A stretch of 64,000 nt of DNA, from the NCBI GenBank assembly GCA_949318235.1, contig OX439134.1:23570662-23634661 (forward strand), given 5' to 3'. Under the pieces are notes generated by a model that was not told where the DNA came from, made no database searches, and saw only the letters and a list, made by a program, of their open reading frames with translations. Positions 44,101-56,500 of the stretch are shown here, in pieces. Every line of letters begins with the position of its first letter. Position 1 is the first letter of the stretch. Both the position numbers and the translations under genes were made by a program. The stretch is from Ecdyonurus torrentis (taxonomy: Eukaryota; Arthropoda; Insecta; Ephemeroptera; Heptageniidae).

Positions 44101-45657
44101 CTTTGTTGTAATTTTTAATGAAATACTTCTTTTAGTATACTTTTGTGGAGAAAATATCTATTTTTTACGTAAACTTAACATCTTTTATAAATTAGACACG
44201 CATTTACGGCATTATTGTATACAATTTAAATCGTTATAGCAAAATTTGTTATAACAAATTGGCGATTCCCGAGGTCCTTTGAATTTAGTTATAAATTATT
44301 ATGAAGTTTTACTACGTAATACATAAAATTAAATTTACTGACAATTTATAATCTTGATGCTTTTAAAATTTAAAAACTTAATAATCATATTTGTCCATGA
44401 AAAATTGATTTTTTCGTGTAAAAAATGTACAATTAGAGAAATTATTTGTCGCCTTTTTTTTATTTTTTTTTCTTTTTAATTTTTAGATTATTAATAATTT
44501 TTTAATTATATGTATGTAATTAATTTCCAATCACGACACTGCGTAGTATAAAAGTTGTCTCACTTATAAATTTATAATAAATAATAAAATACCATAGTGA
44601 AAAAAATGGTGTTCTTAAAAGCATGAAATAAAAAAAAAACTCGATTAAGGTGTTTTTTTAAATCAAAACTATAGCTCAAAATCATAGTTCATAGCTCGAT
44701 TATTTTATAAACAATAAGAAATAAAATAATATATATTAAAAAAAAATTATATATTATTTTCTTTGTTTTGTTATTTGTATTTTTTTTATATTGTTTTGAA
44801 CTACAGCGAAGAAAACACGACAAATTAGGACAATGCGGGAAAATGTTACATTGAGTAGCAGATAACAAAAATGAATACATTACATGACGAGAGAGAGAGA
44901 GAGAGAGAGAGATTAAAAATATCGGACAGTTCATGCATTGCTATATTTCTGCGTTAAAAAATAGTCAAGCATAGAACGGAAGGCACCGAGATGCAAGCCA
45001 GGTAGGAAGCCTTGAGTGATATACTCATACTATACACCTACCTCCCCTCCTCTCGCCTCAATTCTACCTATTCATCGATTCAGTATTGTATCGATTACAT
45101 TTTTATGTAACATTTGACGATTTTTTAAATACCATAAATAAAATTTTATTTTAAAAGTTAGAGTAGCAAAACTTATTTTAGTAGAAACAATGCATTTTAT
45201 ACCAGCGTTGTTAAAAAAATGACACTTCTAAATGCTATAGTAACGGCGTGCGTAGGACATTTGAAAACGTCATATTTTTAGTTTAACCAGTGTACATAGC
45301 CAAATTTTTTTTGCACCATCAAAAAATAGACAACCTGAAGATAATTTTACTCGCAATATGTTCAGATCTATTTTTAATAATAACGTCGCTACAGAAGCTT
45401 AAAGTCAACATTTCACTCACGAGTTGAACAAAATATAATAAAAACACGACTTCGCGGGACGTTTTAATTAGTTGCATCTAAAATTGTTCTGCAAAAAATA
45501 CTAAATTAAATTCGTTCGTAGAAGACAAAATTTTACATTAAATTTAATTTTTTGTAAAAAAAGTCCCACCAGTGAGTGCACGGGAATGATGACGTGAATA
45601 ACGCTATAAGCTTCATATCGAATTCATGCTGTAAGGTCTTTGTCAAAATTAAGAACG

Positions 45658-46620
45658 ATATAATATGTGTGGATGAACTAACGAAAAATATATATTTCTC
45701 ATTTTCTTTTTATTTACATATGGTTTAATAGCACTTAATTGATATAACGCTGATCTTAGTTTATTAATAATATTTTGTATATTTAAATCCCAATTGAAAA
45801 CATTATTTAATATAGCTCCTAAATACGTACAATTATCAACTACTCCTATGACATCACATTTACAGTCAATTTGTACATTATGTATGCATTTATTTGAATG
45901 TGCTATTACTTTTATTGTATCGTTTTTTCTTAAAAAGTTATTATAAATATGCATAACTTTAGTTTTTTTCCGATTTATAATTACTTTTCAATCAATTGAT
46001 AATTTTAATACCCTATCAAAATCCTCTTGCAGCCTTTTTTCTGCTATATTTAAATCTTCATGTGATGAAATTAAAAGAAGATCATCCGCCAACATTTTTC
46101 CTAAACAATATTTTATTATCTTAAAGATATTATTCATATAAATAAGGAAGATATTTGCACTTATAATACGGCCTTCGATAACGCTACATTTTAACTCTTT
46201 TAATTCACTTACAATATCTTTTATTTTAACACAAATTTTTCTGTTTTTAATTATATTTTCAATTAATTTTAACACTGGTCCGATTATTCTAATATCATCC
46301 AAGTCTTGTAATAATAAATCGATATCTACAATATCGAAAGACTTAGAATATTCAATGAACATACATAGGGCATGATTTCCTTTTTCCAATTCCTCATTTA
46401 TATAGTTTGTTACATCACACAGTAGTTTGTTTGTACTATTATTTTTCTGATAAGCATATTGATTGAGAATAATATATTATATTTAATTTAATAATCCGAT
46501 AAAGATATTTCTATATGTTTTTGAATAAATTTCTTTATTAAGTCAGATATCGCAATTGGTATAAAATTATTGAAATCACTGTGATTTCCACTTTTATATA
46601 TTGGTCTGAGTATAGATATT
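45658..46620 (-). pseudogene. Reverse transcriptase palm region, decayed
   Basis: Read on the minus strand: PIYKSGNHSDFNNFIPIAI near 46600, AYQKNNSTNKLLCDVTNYIN, ALCMFIEYSKSFDIVDIDLL (motif A), SANIFLIYMNNIFKI and LADDLLLISSHEDLNIAEKR (active-site motif, LADD in place of YADD), then VVDNCTYLGAILNNVFNWDL and IYFSLVHPHILY. The domain order is normal for non-LTR elements. The GxPQGS-type motif B is degraded (SVIEGRIISANIF), and there are stops between segments. Confidence 0.85.
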
Positions 46621-46998
46621 TTTTAATTTTCCAAATATCTAGCCGTTTTAATATATAGATTCACCACCATTAATAATATCATTTACACTTATATTATCAT
46701 AACCTGGTCTTTTTTTTATTTATAACTAATCAATGATTAAATTTGCACTTTTCATATTCAATTTTAGTAATCTCATCGACTGTTGTTGTATATATTTCTC
46801 ACTTTTCACATAAAATCATTTTACAATAATTTTTAATTTTAGAAATTGAATTAATAAAGTTATTTACAAATTCGATTTATTTTTTTATTTCCATATTTCC
46901 ATATTTTTTATACAAAATTCTTCTTTTTTTTTTAAATTTTTCCATTTTCTAAAAGCATTAACTCTTAATTATATTAAAATTTTAATTTCCTCATTACG

Positions 46999-47600
46999 TT
47001 AAACGCAATTTTTTCTTTTCATATTAATATTTTCAATTTTAACCAACTTACAAGCATTATTGGCAATAATATATATTATTACATTATTATTATTACAAAG
47101 ATTATTCGGATCATTTTCATAATGAAAACTATTCCAATCAAAATTATTTATTTTATTATTAAATTGTTGAAAGTTTTTACTCGTAATTTTTTTAATTTCT
47201 TTTCTTTCATTCATGTTATTTTTATTCATAATAATACAACATACTATATAGTGATCTGAAATTTTACACCTTACCACAAAACTTTTTTGGATCTCTATAT
47301 TAGCTGATATTTTTGCATAAATATGATCTATACAACTGAAGTGATACCCAGTCACACTTATTTCCTCTCTTGTTATAATATTAATAAATTTTTCAAAACT
47401 ATATTTTGCATATTTGATTTCGTATTTGTGTACTATATTATCATTAATATCCAAAATATTTAAATTAATATCACCTATTACAAATACATTAATATTTTTA
47501 TTACACTTTTTAGACATTTATTTTTTAGTTCTTTTATAAATAATAACTTATTTGTATTTGGCGGTCTATAGATTGCACTTATTTTTAAGTTTGGGAAAAT
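46999..47600 (-). pseudogene. Apurinic-like endonuclease domain of the non-LTR element
   Basis: Minus strand: AIYRPPNTNKLLFIKELKN, then VFVIGDINLNILDIND, TREEISVTGYHFSCIDHIYA and CKISDHYIVCCII. The motifs YRPP, GDIN, IDHI and SDH correspond to the C-terminal half of the exonuclease-III-like endonuclease used for target nicking. The N-terminal half is not recognisable. A stop lies between the first and second segments. Confidence 0.8.
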
Positions 47601-47880
47601 ATAGTGCTTCTTTTAGTTTTTTTTCGGTCCAAGTCAGTCCTCCACCGCTTTAAGTTTATTTTTTTTATTTTATTTAATTTTTTTTTTGCAAAACATTTTT
47701 ATTATTTTATTATAACTATTTTTTTAAATGATAATAAATTTCAAATAAATATTCGCGATGATAAAAGCATTGCTTGACCATAACTCGTAATTACTAATCA
47801 TTATATATATACAATATATTTCCGATAATATATAATTGATATAATAATAATTATAATCCTATAATATATAGGACCGAGGC
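47601..47880. other. No gene seen
   Basis: AT-rich, with T-runs and short (TA)n pieces. Confidence 0.5.
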
Positions 47881-48350
47881 TGTGGAACAGTGGTAGTGTG
47901 TCTGCTTCGTGTGTGAAGGGTCACTGGTTCGCCTCCTGGCTGTGCGGTTTTTACAAGACCGCGGTGTATGCTGGCGGAGTGCACTTGTGGTCTTTGCACA
48001 TGAGGTTGATGCGTGTGCGATTGTTTCATAAGTCATCAGTAGGAGAGGTGTGTATGCCTGTGTGTATGCATGTATCCGATCGTCCTAGTGTTGGCAGTAG
48101 TGACCCTACATCGCGCAATGGAGAGAATATCGGAACATTTCACCATTTCACTGATATTTCCTAGCTATTCGTTCATCATCACCTAACCAAACTTGTTGTA
48201 GACTAGGTAAATATAAGAGGCCTAGATAACACAAGAACAATTTGCAACCAAGGTTGACTGGACACAAAATGTGTAAAGATTCCTATGAGTCTTTCCCAGT
48301 AACCTCATGGGTATTACGTAGCTTTTCGTCTGTATAGCCCATAATATATT
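47881..48350 (+). repeat. tRNA-headed SINE-like repeat
   Basis: GAGGCTGTGGAACAGTGGTA resembles a tRNA 5' end with an A box. About 35 bases further, CACTGGTTCGCCTCCTGG fits a B box (GGTTCGNNTCC). A GC-richer, tRNA-unrelated body follows to about 48350. The 88-codon frame is not credited. Only one copy is in the window, so the 3' boundary is approximate. Confidence 0.6.
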
Positions 48351-48429
48351 GTTCACTTACAATCAAATTATTAAATAATATTTATATAAGGTCCCAACAT
48401 TACGGATTATTCAATATGCCTAGCCAGTA

Positions 48430-49861
48430 CACAGAAAAATTTTGAAGCAGTTTTGCTCTATAAGCTATTTTAAAAATAGAGTAGTTTTGACACCTAAAGT
48501 GGTTTGGATGTCATATTTGGTTCCATAATGACTTTCATATAAGCAAAATAGCTACGCATATGCAGAAAGAATATTAATTTTGCTAACCATAATCTATTTT
48601 GTTTCTTTTTTGTAATCAAATCTACTTGAACCAAGCTACTATTGCATACAAGTGACTTCTCAGTGAGCAGATTCTACTTTAATATTTCCAAGTTATTTTG
48701 ACTCGCGGTATGTGAGCTGTTTTGAGTGGTGAGAGCGCGAGTTAAACTGCTCACCGCTTGAGCAGAAACTGCTTTCTCCCGAGTAGATACTACTACAGCA
48801 CAGGGTAGTTTCAGGGTGCGTCATCTCGAGGACCGGAAACCCTGATTTTAACTTGTGAACCCCTTTCCGGTGAATCATATGTTTTATATTTTATAAAACG
48901 TGGTGTGCTAAATCATTTCTCCTGTATTATGGATTAATATCTTTCTAATAAAAGATAAGTATATATTGTTACATTGCAAATGAGTGACCATAAAGTACCA
49001 GACGCACGAAAAAAGTTATAATTCTCACTCGAGTTCCATTTATGTCTTCATGAACGTAAGTTTTGAATACGAACTTTTTTGTTTGTAAGCCGCGCTGCAG
49101 TATTAAGTTTGCACGAATATTATAATAATATTATAATACGTTTTATATTTATTACAGTTTTAAATATAAAAATATGTATATAATATTGTTCAATTTTATA
49201 TTTGCTCATTTGCAATGTAATATTACTACTATATGAAATGAACAAATAAATATTTACAACTCCATTTCCTTTTCCTTTTTTTTTTATAAGTTTTATTTTA
49301 TGTGTGCACGTTCTAATATTTTGTTTTCTCTATATATGTTAAGTTTTGAATCTATAAACTTCAGAATCTGTATGTTTTCTGCGAAAGAATTTTTTAATAC
49401 ATAGACATAAATAATATTTTAAACAACATATTTAAACTATAATTTTTAATCTATATTAAAAATAAAAAATAATGGCGTCACATTTATGAAAAGAAAAATT
49501 AAAGCTACTTCTACTGTAAAAACAAAGCTATATCAGCTGTGGTTCGCAGCCCTAAAACTGCTTCGCCTAGAGTAGAAGTAGTGTGACGTCACGCGGGCTG
49601 CACGTCCCAAAACTGCAACAGCAAAGCAGATTCTGCTCAGGTAGCTCGAGCTGTTCTGACGCGCGAGCGAGTCACCCTGCTATCATCGCAGCAGAAATAA
49701 CTCGGAGAAACCAAGCAGTTTTACACCAAAATAAAAACTAAAATGACTTCTAGAAATAAGAGCTAGAGTAGCTTTTTTGGAAAAAAGACATGAGCAGTTT
49801 TTACGCCAAGTCAAAATGACTCGGTATAATGAAGTAGATTCTGCTTTTCAAATTTACTGTG
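48430..49861. mobile_element. CACAG-ended TIR element with TA duplication
   Basis: It starts CACAGAAAAATTTTGAAGCAG. The complement of its end is CACAGTAAATTTGAAAAGCAG. TA flanks both ends (48428-48429 and 49862-49863). The subterminal regions hold many AGCAG/CTGCT and GTAGAT/ATCTAC motifs, several as near-palindromes such as AGCAGATTCTGCT. No transposase. The structure resembles the CACTG element at 13042-16280, though the sequence is different. Confidence 0.75.
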
Positions 49862-49863
49862 TA

Positions 49864-50340
49864 ACTCTAAGGTATACTTTTTCTCATTTACCTTTATAAT
49901 AATACTCTGATATCATACGCGATAAATTTTATATAACATATGCTGTGTTTACTGAGCTGACTTTCATACACTTCTTGACAATAATAGAAGTATAGAAATA
50001 TTGAGAAATTACTCAACTGTAAGTTATTCTTCAAGTGACCAGCAGAGGCGCATCAATACGCATATCAAAGAATCAAATTATAAAATGAAATGTAACAATT
50101 TACTTTTGCTGTATTGAATTAATTAACAATCGGATTGAAACAATTTTTACATTATTAGAAAGCTTATATATATAAAAACGGTGCCCATCATAGAATTTTT
50201 TTCTAAACTTAATAGCAAAAAAGGAACTAGGTAAAAACAGAACGGAAAAAAAATATTAAAATTTTCTATAATGGGCACCTAGATAATAATGTAATGATAT
50301 GTTGAAAATTAGAAACCTCTATGTTAAGTTTTTGCGGAGT
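49864..50340. other. AT-rich stretch with a tiny hairpin element
   Basis: 50182-50279 is a 98-bp hairpin: GGTGCCCATCATAGAA mirrors TTCTATAATGGGCACC. The rest shows no feature. Confidence 0.6.
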
Positions 50341-50367
50341 AATATTGGAAGTAGGATTACATTGAGT

Positions 50368-50375
50368 TATATAAG
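50368..50375 (+). promoter_or_regulatory. TATA box candidate
   Basis: TATATAAG lies about 30 bases before GGGCGTGTAGAGAG and 152 bases before the start codon at 50520. A possible 5'-UTR intron runs from a GTAAAT near 50432 to the TTTATTTCAG acceptor at 50507-50516. Supported by position only. Confidence 0.4.
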
Positions 50376-50519
50376 CAGCGAGCAGAGGGCGTGTAGAGAG
50401 TAAAACAGCTTCTTAAAATCGATAATAAGTAAATAAAGTTTTATTCCTCAATTGAAGCTGTTTAAATATTAGTAATTAAATTTTTTATTAAATTTATAAA
50501 GTTTGTTTTATTTCAGAAA

Positions 50520-53500
50520 ATGTTTAAAATTATGAATTTAATTTTGCTGCTCCTTCTTATATCATGTAAAGTGAGTTCATTGGCATAATATTTTTTACTT
50601 ATTATCTTATTAATTTATTTATTGATTAATTTAATATTATTTTTGTATTTTTAGCTAAACTGTTAGGGTTATATCGATTAGTTCATATAGTAATGTTCAA
50701 TCAGAGATTTTATTTTTTCGAAGTTCAAATAGCAATATCGTTGTATTGCATGTTTTAAAAAATTAAATTTATTATTGCCACAACATTCATTAAGTGGACA
50801 ATCTGCATGCTGTATTTCAGATTTTTGTGTTTAAAGTGTTGTCGTTAATAATTAATTAGCAAAAATGGAACCATTTTTATAAAAAAATCAAGACCATTGA
50901 CTTTCAACCCGATTTTCATGTAAAGCCACTTGTGATAAAAAATTCACATTTAATGGTCAAAGTTGGGAGATGTTGTTGATTGATTTCACGTAGATGATTT
51001 TTCTTGAAAACCACCCCCTTGCCAATAAAAAGCAAAAATTTTAAATCAGGATCTGCTTGTGCTGAAGAGCTGAAATTTCACGTGTGTATGTTAATTACTT
51101 TTAATAACGAATTTCAGTTAAAATTTCTAACTAGTTGCAATTAATTAAGGAGAAAGATTTTTTTTTGGGTTTGTGTACTGCGGATTGCCTAAAAACAAAA
51201 GAGCATTTAACTCTCCCAGAAGGGAAAAAATTGCTAAAAGGTGTAAAATAAATCGAATTCAATGGTTTACAAGTGGAATAAGTTACCGATAATATTTAAC
51301 ATTTGCATACTAAGTTTTGGCTTTCTAGCACAAGCAAATCCTGATTTAGATTTTTTGCCCTTAATTGGCAAGGAGGTGGTTTTCAAGAAAAATCATCTAC
51401 ATGACATCAATCAACAGCATCTCCAAACTTTGACCATCAAATGTGAGTTTTTTTATCACAAGTGGTTTTTCATGAAAATTTGGTTTGAAAGTTCAATAAT
51501 CTTGATGTTTTTTATAAAAAAAGGTTCCATTTTTTACTAATTAATTATTAACGACAACACTTCAAACATAAAAAATCTGAAACACAGCAAACGGATTATC
51601 CATTTATTTAATGTTGCAATAATAATTTTTTTAAATGCACTAACGATATTGCTAATAGAACTTCGAAAAAAACTCTCAGATTGAAAATAACTATATGAAC
51701 TCATCGATATACAGATGGCTTGATCTAAAAATCTAAAAAAAAACTTATAAACTTTGTAAGGACATATAATAGTAACAGCTACCTATGATTAAATTTTTAG
51801 CACCCTTGACCATAAGATAAGAGAGAAAACTGAAATTAGCATGGGCTCTTATGGAACTAAAACTTAAAAATAAATTATAAATAAAAAATTAGCATGGTGA
51901 CCTCTAATTTTTAACTAAAATAAAATTTTCTATGTGTATTTTAAATTTCATAATTAAAAAAATATATCATTTTATTAAAAAACGGATTTTTTATATATTT
52001 AAAGTAATATTTATCATAATAATAAGTAAAAATAATAATAAATATGTAATAATATTTATTTATTATTAAATTAATAATAAAAAAAATAAATAAATTAACT
52101 GATTTTTTTCATCTGCCATTTTTAGAATAAACTTTCCACTAATTATTTCAACATGTTTTGATATTCTTCTTTATTTTATATTTAGGTTTTTGAAGCAACG
52201 GGAATAAAACTGTTAGCCGTATCTGACGTCTTTCCTCGAAAAATACCAGGACATAACCAAGGTAAGTGTATTTAGAAATATCGATGTGTTGAGTTGCATG
52301 GAGCGAATGTATTGCACAATTTATGTTGTTATTGTGTGGGTGATACGCTCATGAAACTGAAGAATTTACTACTACTAATTATACTAAAAGAAGTACTATT
52401 TTTATAACTATTGCTACTTTTATTACTATATCTATTGCTATAACTTTTTTTCTTTTGCCATTGCTATAAATATTGTTATTGCATTGGCTATTGCTATAAC
52501 TTTTGCTATTGCTATAAGTATTGTTATTACAGTTCCTAATAATATTTCTATAAATATAACTAGAGTGCGCAGAAATAGTTTTTCAACTATTTGATTTATG
52601 GGTGCTATTCTTATTATTTTACCAGATCTCCATCGATCCATTAAATTGTGACCTTGTGATCCCATCTAAAAATCAAATATTTTCAACTATTTTATGAAAA
52701 AACACAATTTTAACATTTTTCACCTATTTGTCAACTATTTTCATCTTTTGTTCAAGATTCATTGAAAATATGTACATTTCTAAGGAAATTAAAAAAAAGG
52801 TTAAAAGTATTTAAATTTTTTCTCAAGTCTGGTAAAAATTTGTTGGAAACGGAGACATCTTGAATAATCTATCACTTAAAGTACTACTTTAGGGTAGCGA
52901 TGTGGTTGTAAAATTAAATTTTATATAATTTTTAGTTCCATAATGAGCCAAAGAACAATTCTCTTTTATCCAAAAAATTTCAGTTCCAAGCAAATCTTCC
53001 GTAAATTAGCGTTAAAAGACGTTGGGTAACGTCCCCTTTAACACGAAAAACATTCGTAGCTTCAAGCTCATGCACGGTGTGCAAAATTTTTCTTGATTAA
53101 CTTGTAAACAAAAAATACAAATATGTTTTATAAATCAAGTTATAATTAATTTGACTTTTAAAATGATTATTACGAGACTCTTACGTAGAAAAAAAGTGAT
53201 TGAAAATCGTATATTCAAATTCACATGGGTCAATTTGCGATATTTTTTTCCCCCGTTAAATTCGTTTTAGAAAACTCTGAAAATCAGTTTCAATTGAAAA
53301 TCAAAACGAAGAACAAGCTAGTGATTTTTTTTAAGCGCTGAGGGTTTTTAAGATAGAATTTTTTGGATTTCAATTTTAGGTGCAGCAGCTTCAACTCAAT
53401 TTAATAACATAATATAAATAAAATCATACCCTAAAGTAAAACCTTAAACAAGCTAGATCTCTCAAGTACGGTCCTGTAATGTGGAGAGGTGTTTTTTGTG

Positions 53501-56500
53501 ATCGACGTACAAATTTTACTGTAGAGAATTTGGAAAAGTACTTGGTGTGCCATTACTTTGAAAATCAAGGCTGCCATGGTAACAGTGCTCTTGGATCATT
53601 TGTTGATTTCTATATATGCATAGTTTACTAGCCTTTTGAGTTCTTATGAAATGTTATATTTCAGTTTCTGCTATAATTTACCTTAGATTTAATGTGAATG
53701 ATTTGAAAGGGGAAAAAAGTTATCAAAAAACAAAATACGCAAAAAAAGTGTTTATTCTATTCATTAATAATAAAATTAAAATCAACTATATAATTAACTA
53801 TTTCTTGAAAACCAACTATTTTACCAACTATTTTGCCCGAAAAAAACAACTTTGTAGTTAAATATTTTGCAAAAAAACAACTATTTCTGCGCTCTCTAAC
53901 TATTACTACTGCTATAACTATTTTTATTACCATTGCTATTGCTTTTACTATAACTGTTGCCATAACTATTGTTATTACCATTGCTATTGCTATAACTATT
54001 GTTGTTACCATTGCTATTGATATAACTATTGTTATTACTTTTGCTGTTGCTATAACTATTGTTTTTGCTATTGTTATAACTATTATTATTACTATTGCTA
54101 TAACTATTGTTATTACCATTGCTATTGCTATAACTATTGTTTTTGCTATTGTTATAATTATTGTTATTACTATTGCTATAACTATTGTTATTACCATTGC
54201 TATTGCTATAACTATTGTTGTTACTATTGCTATTGATATAACTTTTGTTATTACTTTTGCTATGGCAATAACTATGGCTGTTGCTATTGTTATAACTATT
54301 GTTATTACTATTGCTATTACCATTTCTATTGCCATAACTATTGTTATTACTGTTGCTATAACTATTAATATTATTATTACTTTAACTATTGTTATTGCTA
54401 TTGCCATAACTCTTGTTATTACTATTGCTATTATTATTGCTATAATTATTGGTAATTATTTTGCTTTTGCTATAAGTATTATTATTACTGTTTCTATTAC
54501 CATTGCTATTGCTATAACTATTGTTATTGCTATTACTTTTGCGGTTACTTTTGCTATCACTATTAATATTCATTTACTTATTATTTCTAAACAAAAAAGT
54601 TTTTGTTATAAATTTTAAAGTGTAGGGTGTATGTAGATGACGTCATTATTAATGCGCTTGTAGGCCATACTAGAGTAGTGAGAAACATTGCTCAGCATAG
54701 AGCAAGTTTTTTAGTCAATGAGAAAAAAAATCTCTCATACTTGAGATACAAATTCAATATATTTACAACATCGATGCTATTAAAAAATTTGCATAGTGGT
54801 TTTAAACTGGCAAAACGTGTTATGTTCCTATGCTTCCCATGTTATTGAGTTATGCAACATGGCGTCGACTTTAACATGAATGAATACACCCTATAGCTTT
54901 ATGTTATTGTTAATACAACAAATCTTTGTTTTTATATGCAGAAAGTTTGTCAATTACAAATGGTGACAAAACACGTACAAATTTATATGAAAAATGGGAA
55001 ATTGATGAAAAACTGAATGAGCTCCAAAATGAAATTGAAAAAATGTTGTTAGAAAAGAACAATCTGAAAACTGCAAGAATGAAGCGACAGGTACAATAGA
55101 CCCCTTTGGTTTTTTAACAAGAATTATTTTACATTTTATAACTTTGTTATATCACCTAATTTTTATTAACACATTTACTTAAATCCATTTTAAACTTACT
55201 TTTTTATCATTTAAATTATTTAACTGATAATTACCATGCCTTATTATTATTATTGTTATTATCCATGAATTAGACATTAACACGTAGACTGTGTATTAAT
55301 TTCATTTTGACAGTTATTTCACGCATCTGACGTCACTATCTACCAATCATAGTCACCGCTCTGGTCACGTGATACAATTAAGGACCTCCAATAAGTTCTT
55401 TTCCACCTATTACGTCCATTTCGGTACATTGTGACGTCAGATACGTTAAATAACAGCTTAAATGAAAATAACACAAAATCAACAGTGTTAGTGACTAATT
55501 CATGGATAATAAAGTATGGTTATTATCAATCTAATATTCTAAATGATAAAACCAAGATCAAACTTTAAATTAATGTTAGAAGAAATATTTGCATCAGATT
55601 TGAACAAATTGTGAAAATAATTTTGTATCTAGTACATTCTAAAAATTAAAGGTGGTATGTTTTCATTTAACGATTACAAGCCTATTCCTTTAAGGTGTTT
55701 AGAAAATTTTTTTTATTAAAACATAAATTAATTAAAATAATAATTAATTCGAATCTGTAAAGTGAGCGTATTATAATTTCAAATCTAAAATGTCAAGGCG
55801 TATGTATCACTTTAACGATTACAACACTTTCCCTTTAAGAAGCTATTAAATATTTTTTCATGTATATATTTTTTCAGTTAATAAAATCCCTTATTTTAAA
55901 TTTCAGATCCCGCCTAATGATAACGTTAGCATACAAGTTACTGTTATTAATTCAACTAGTAATAACGATACTTATCTAACTAATATAACGCGGGAAATAT
56001 TTGAATTGAAAGCAAAAATTAACCATTTTAAAATTTCGAATGCAGAACTTCAAACTCATATAAAAATGCAAAAGGATGCCATGAAATTGCAGAAGCTATC
56101 TTTTGAAGGACAATGCAAGGTGATGGTATTGGAGAAGGTGTTCTTGAATTATCATTTAATGAAAGAAAATATCTTCAAAAATCTGGTAATTATTTTATTA
56201 TTATTTTAAAGGCTAAGTCTTAACAAAAAAGTGTTAATTTAATGATTAAACACGAAATGGTATATAATAACAATTTTTTACTAGTATATTAAAGATATAG
56301 ACAACATGGAAACATAAGCCATTTAAATCACAAAACACATGATGGGACTTACAGAAATAACGTTAATTGGTCTCAAAACCCAATTATAGTTCCGTAGCAG
56401 GTATTAGAAAATTTTAGAGCTGTAAATTTAAACAAAGAGCACCCGCCCGGGCCAAAATCTTCGGGTGATGGTTTTTTTAAAAATGGTCAAACCGGGTTTC

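Larger units (their letters stand above)
41051..45657. mobile_element. 4.6-kb palindromic (foldback) element inserted in the retrotransposon
   Basis: CGTTCTTAATTTTGAC at 41051 mirrors GTCAAAATTAAGAACG ending at 45657. The arms extend inward about 1.6 kb through CAGCATGAATTCGATAT, TGCACTCACTGGTGGGAC, TTTGGCTATGTACACTGG, GCATGAACTGCCCGATATTT and GGCGATTCCCGAGG. Mirrored microsatellites lie at about 41798-41850 (CT) and 44889-44911 (GA). ATAT flanks both ends. The centre (about 42700-44100) is unique and carries a family-B repeat, a poly-C run and another element's end. No transposase was found. The mirror-image 69- and 81-codon frames are not genes. Confidence 0.85.
40440..47600 (-). mobile_element. 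Non-LTR retrotransposon split by a 4.6-kb palindrome
   Basis: On the minus strand the element reads endonuclease (47600-46999), a decayed linker, reverse transcriptase (about 46620-45658) and, after the palindrome 41051-45657, the reverse-transcriptase C-terminus (41050 to about 40720). Joining the two flanks restores codons for PHILY at the junction, with ATAT on both sides of the insert. Stops and substitutions are common, so the retrotransposon was already old. Confidence 0.85.

Noticed and set aside
41775..44934. Paired 69- and 81-codon frames starting with the same NCPIFLISLSLS sequence
   Set aside because: They are the two arms of the 4.6-kb palindrome and owe their length to a CT microsatellite.
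47898..48164. 88-codon frame
   Set aside because: It lies within a tRNA-headed SINE-like repeat and matches no known protein pattern.
51262..51540. 92-codon frame in intron 1
   Set aside because: It lies inside an inverted repeat with no recognised motif. Its Leu/Phe-rich look reflects AT content.
53757..54618. Long Ile/Thr/Val/Ala repeat proteins on both strands (up to 261 codons)
   Set aside because: The repeat unit is a multiple of three bases, so frames stay open automatically. It lies in an intron and shows no start context or conserved sequence.
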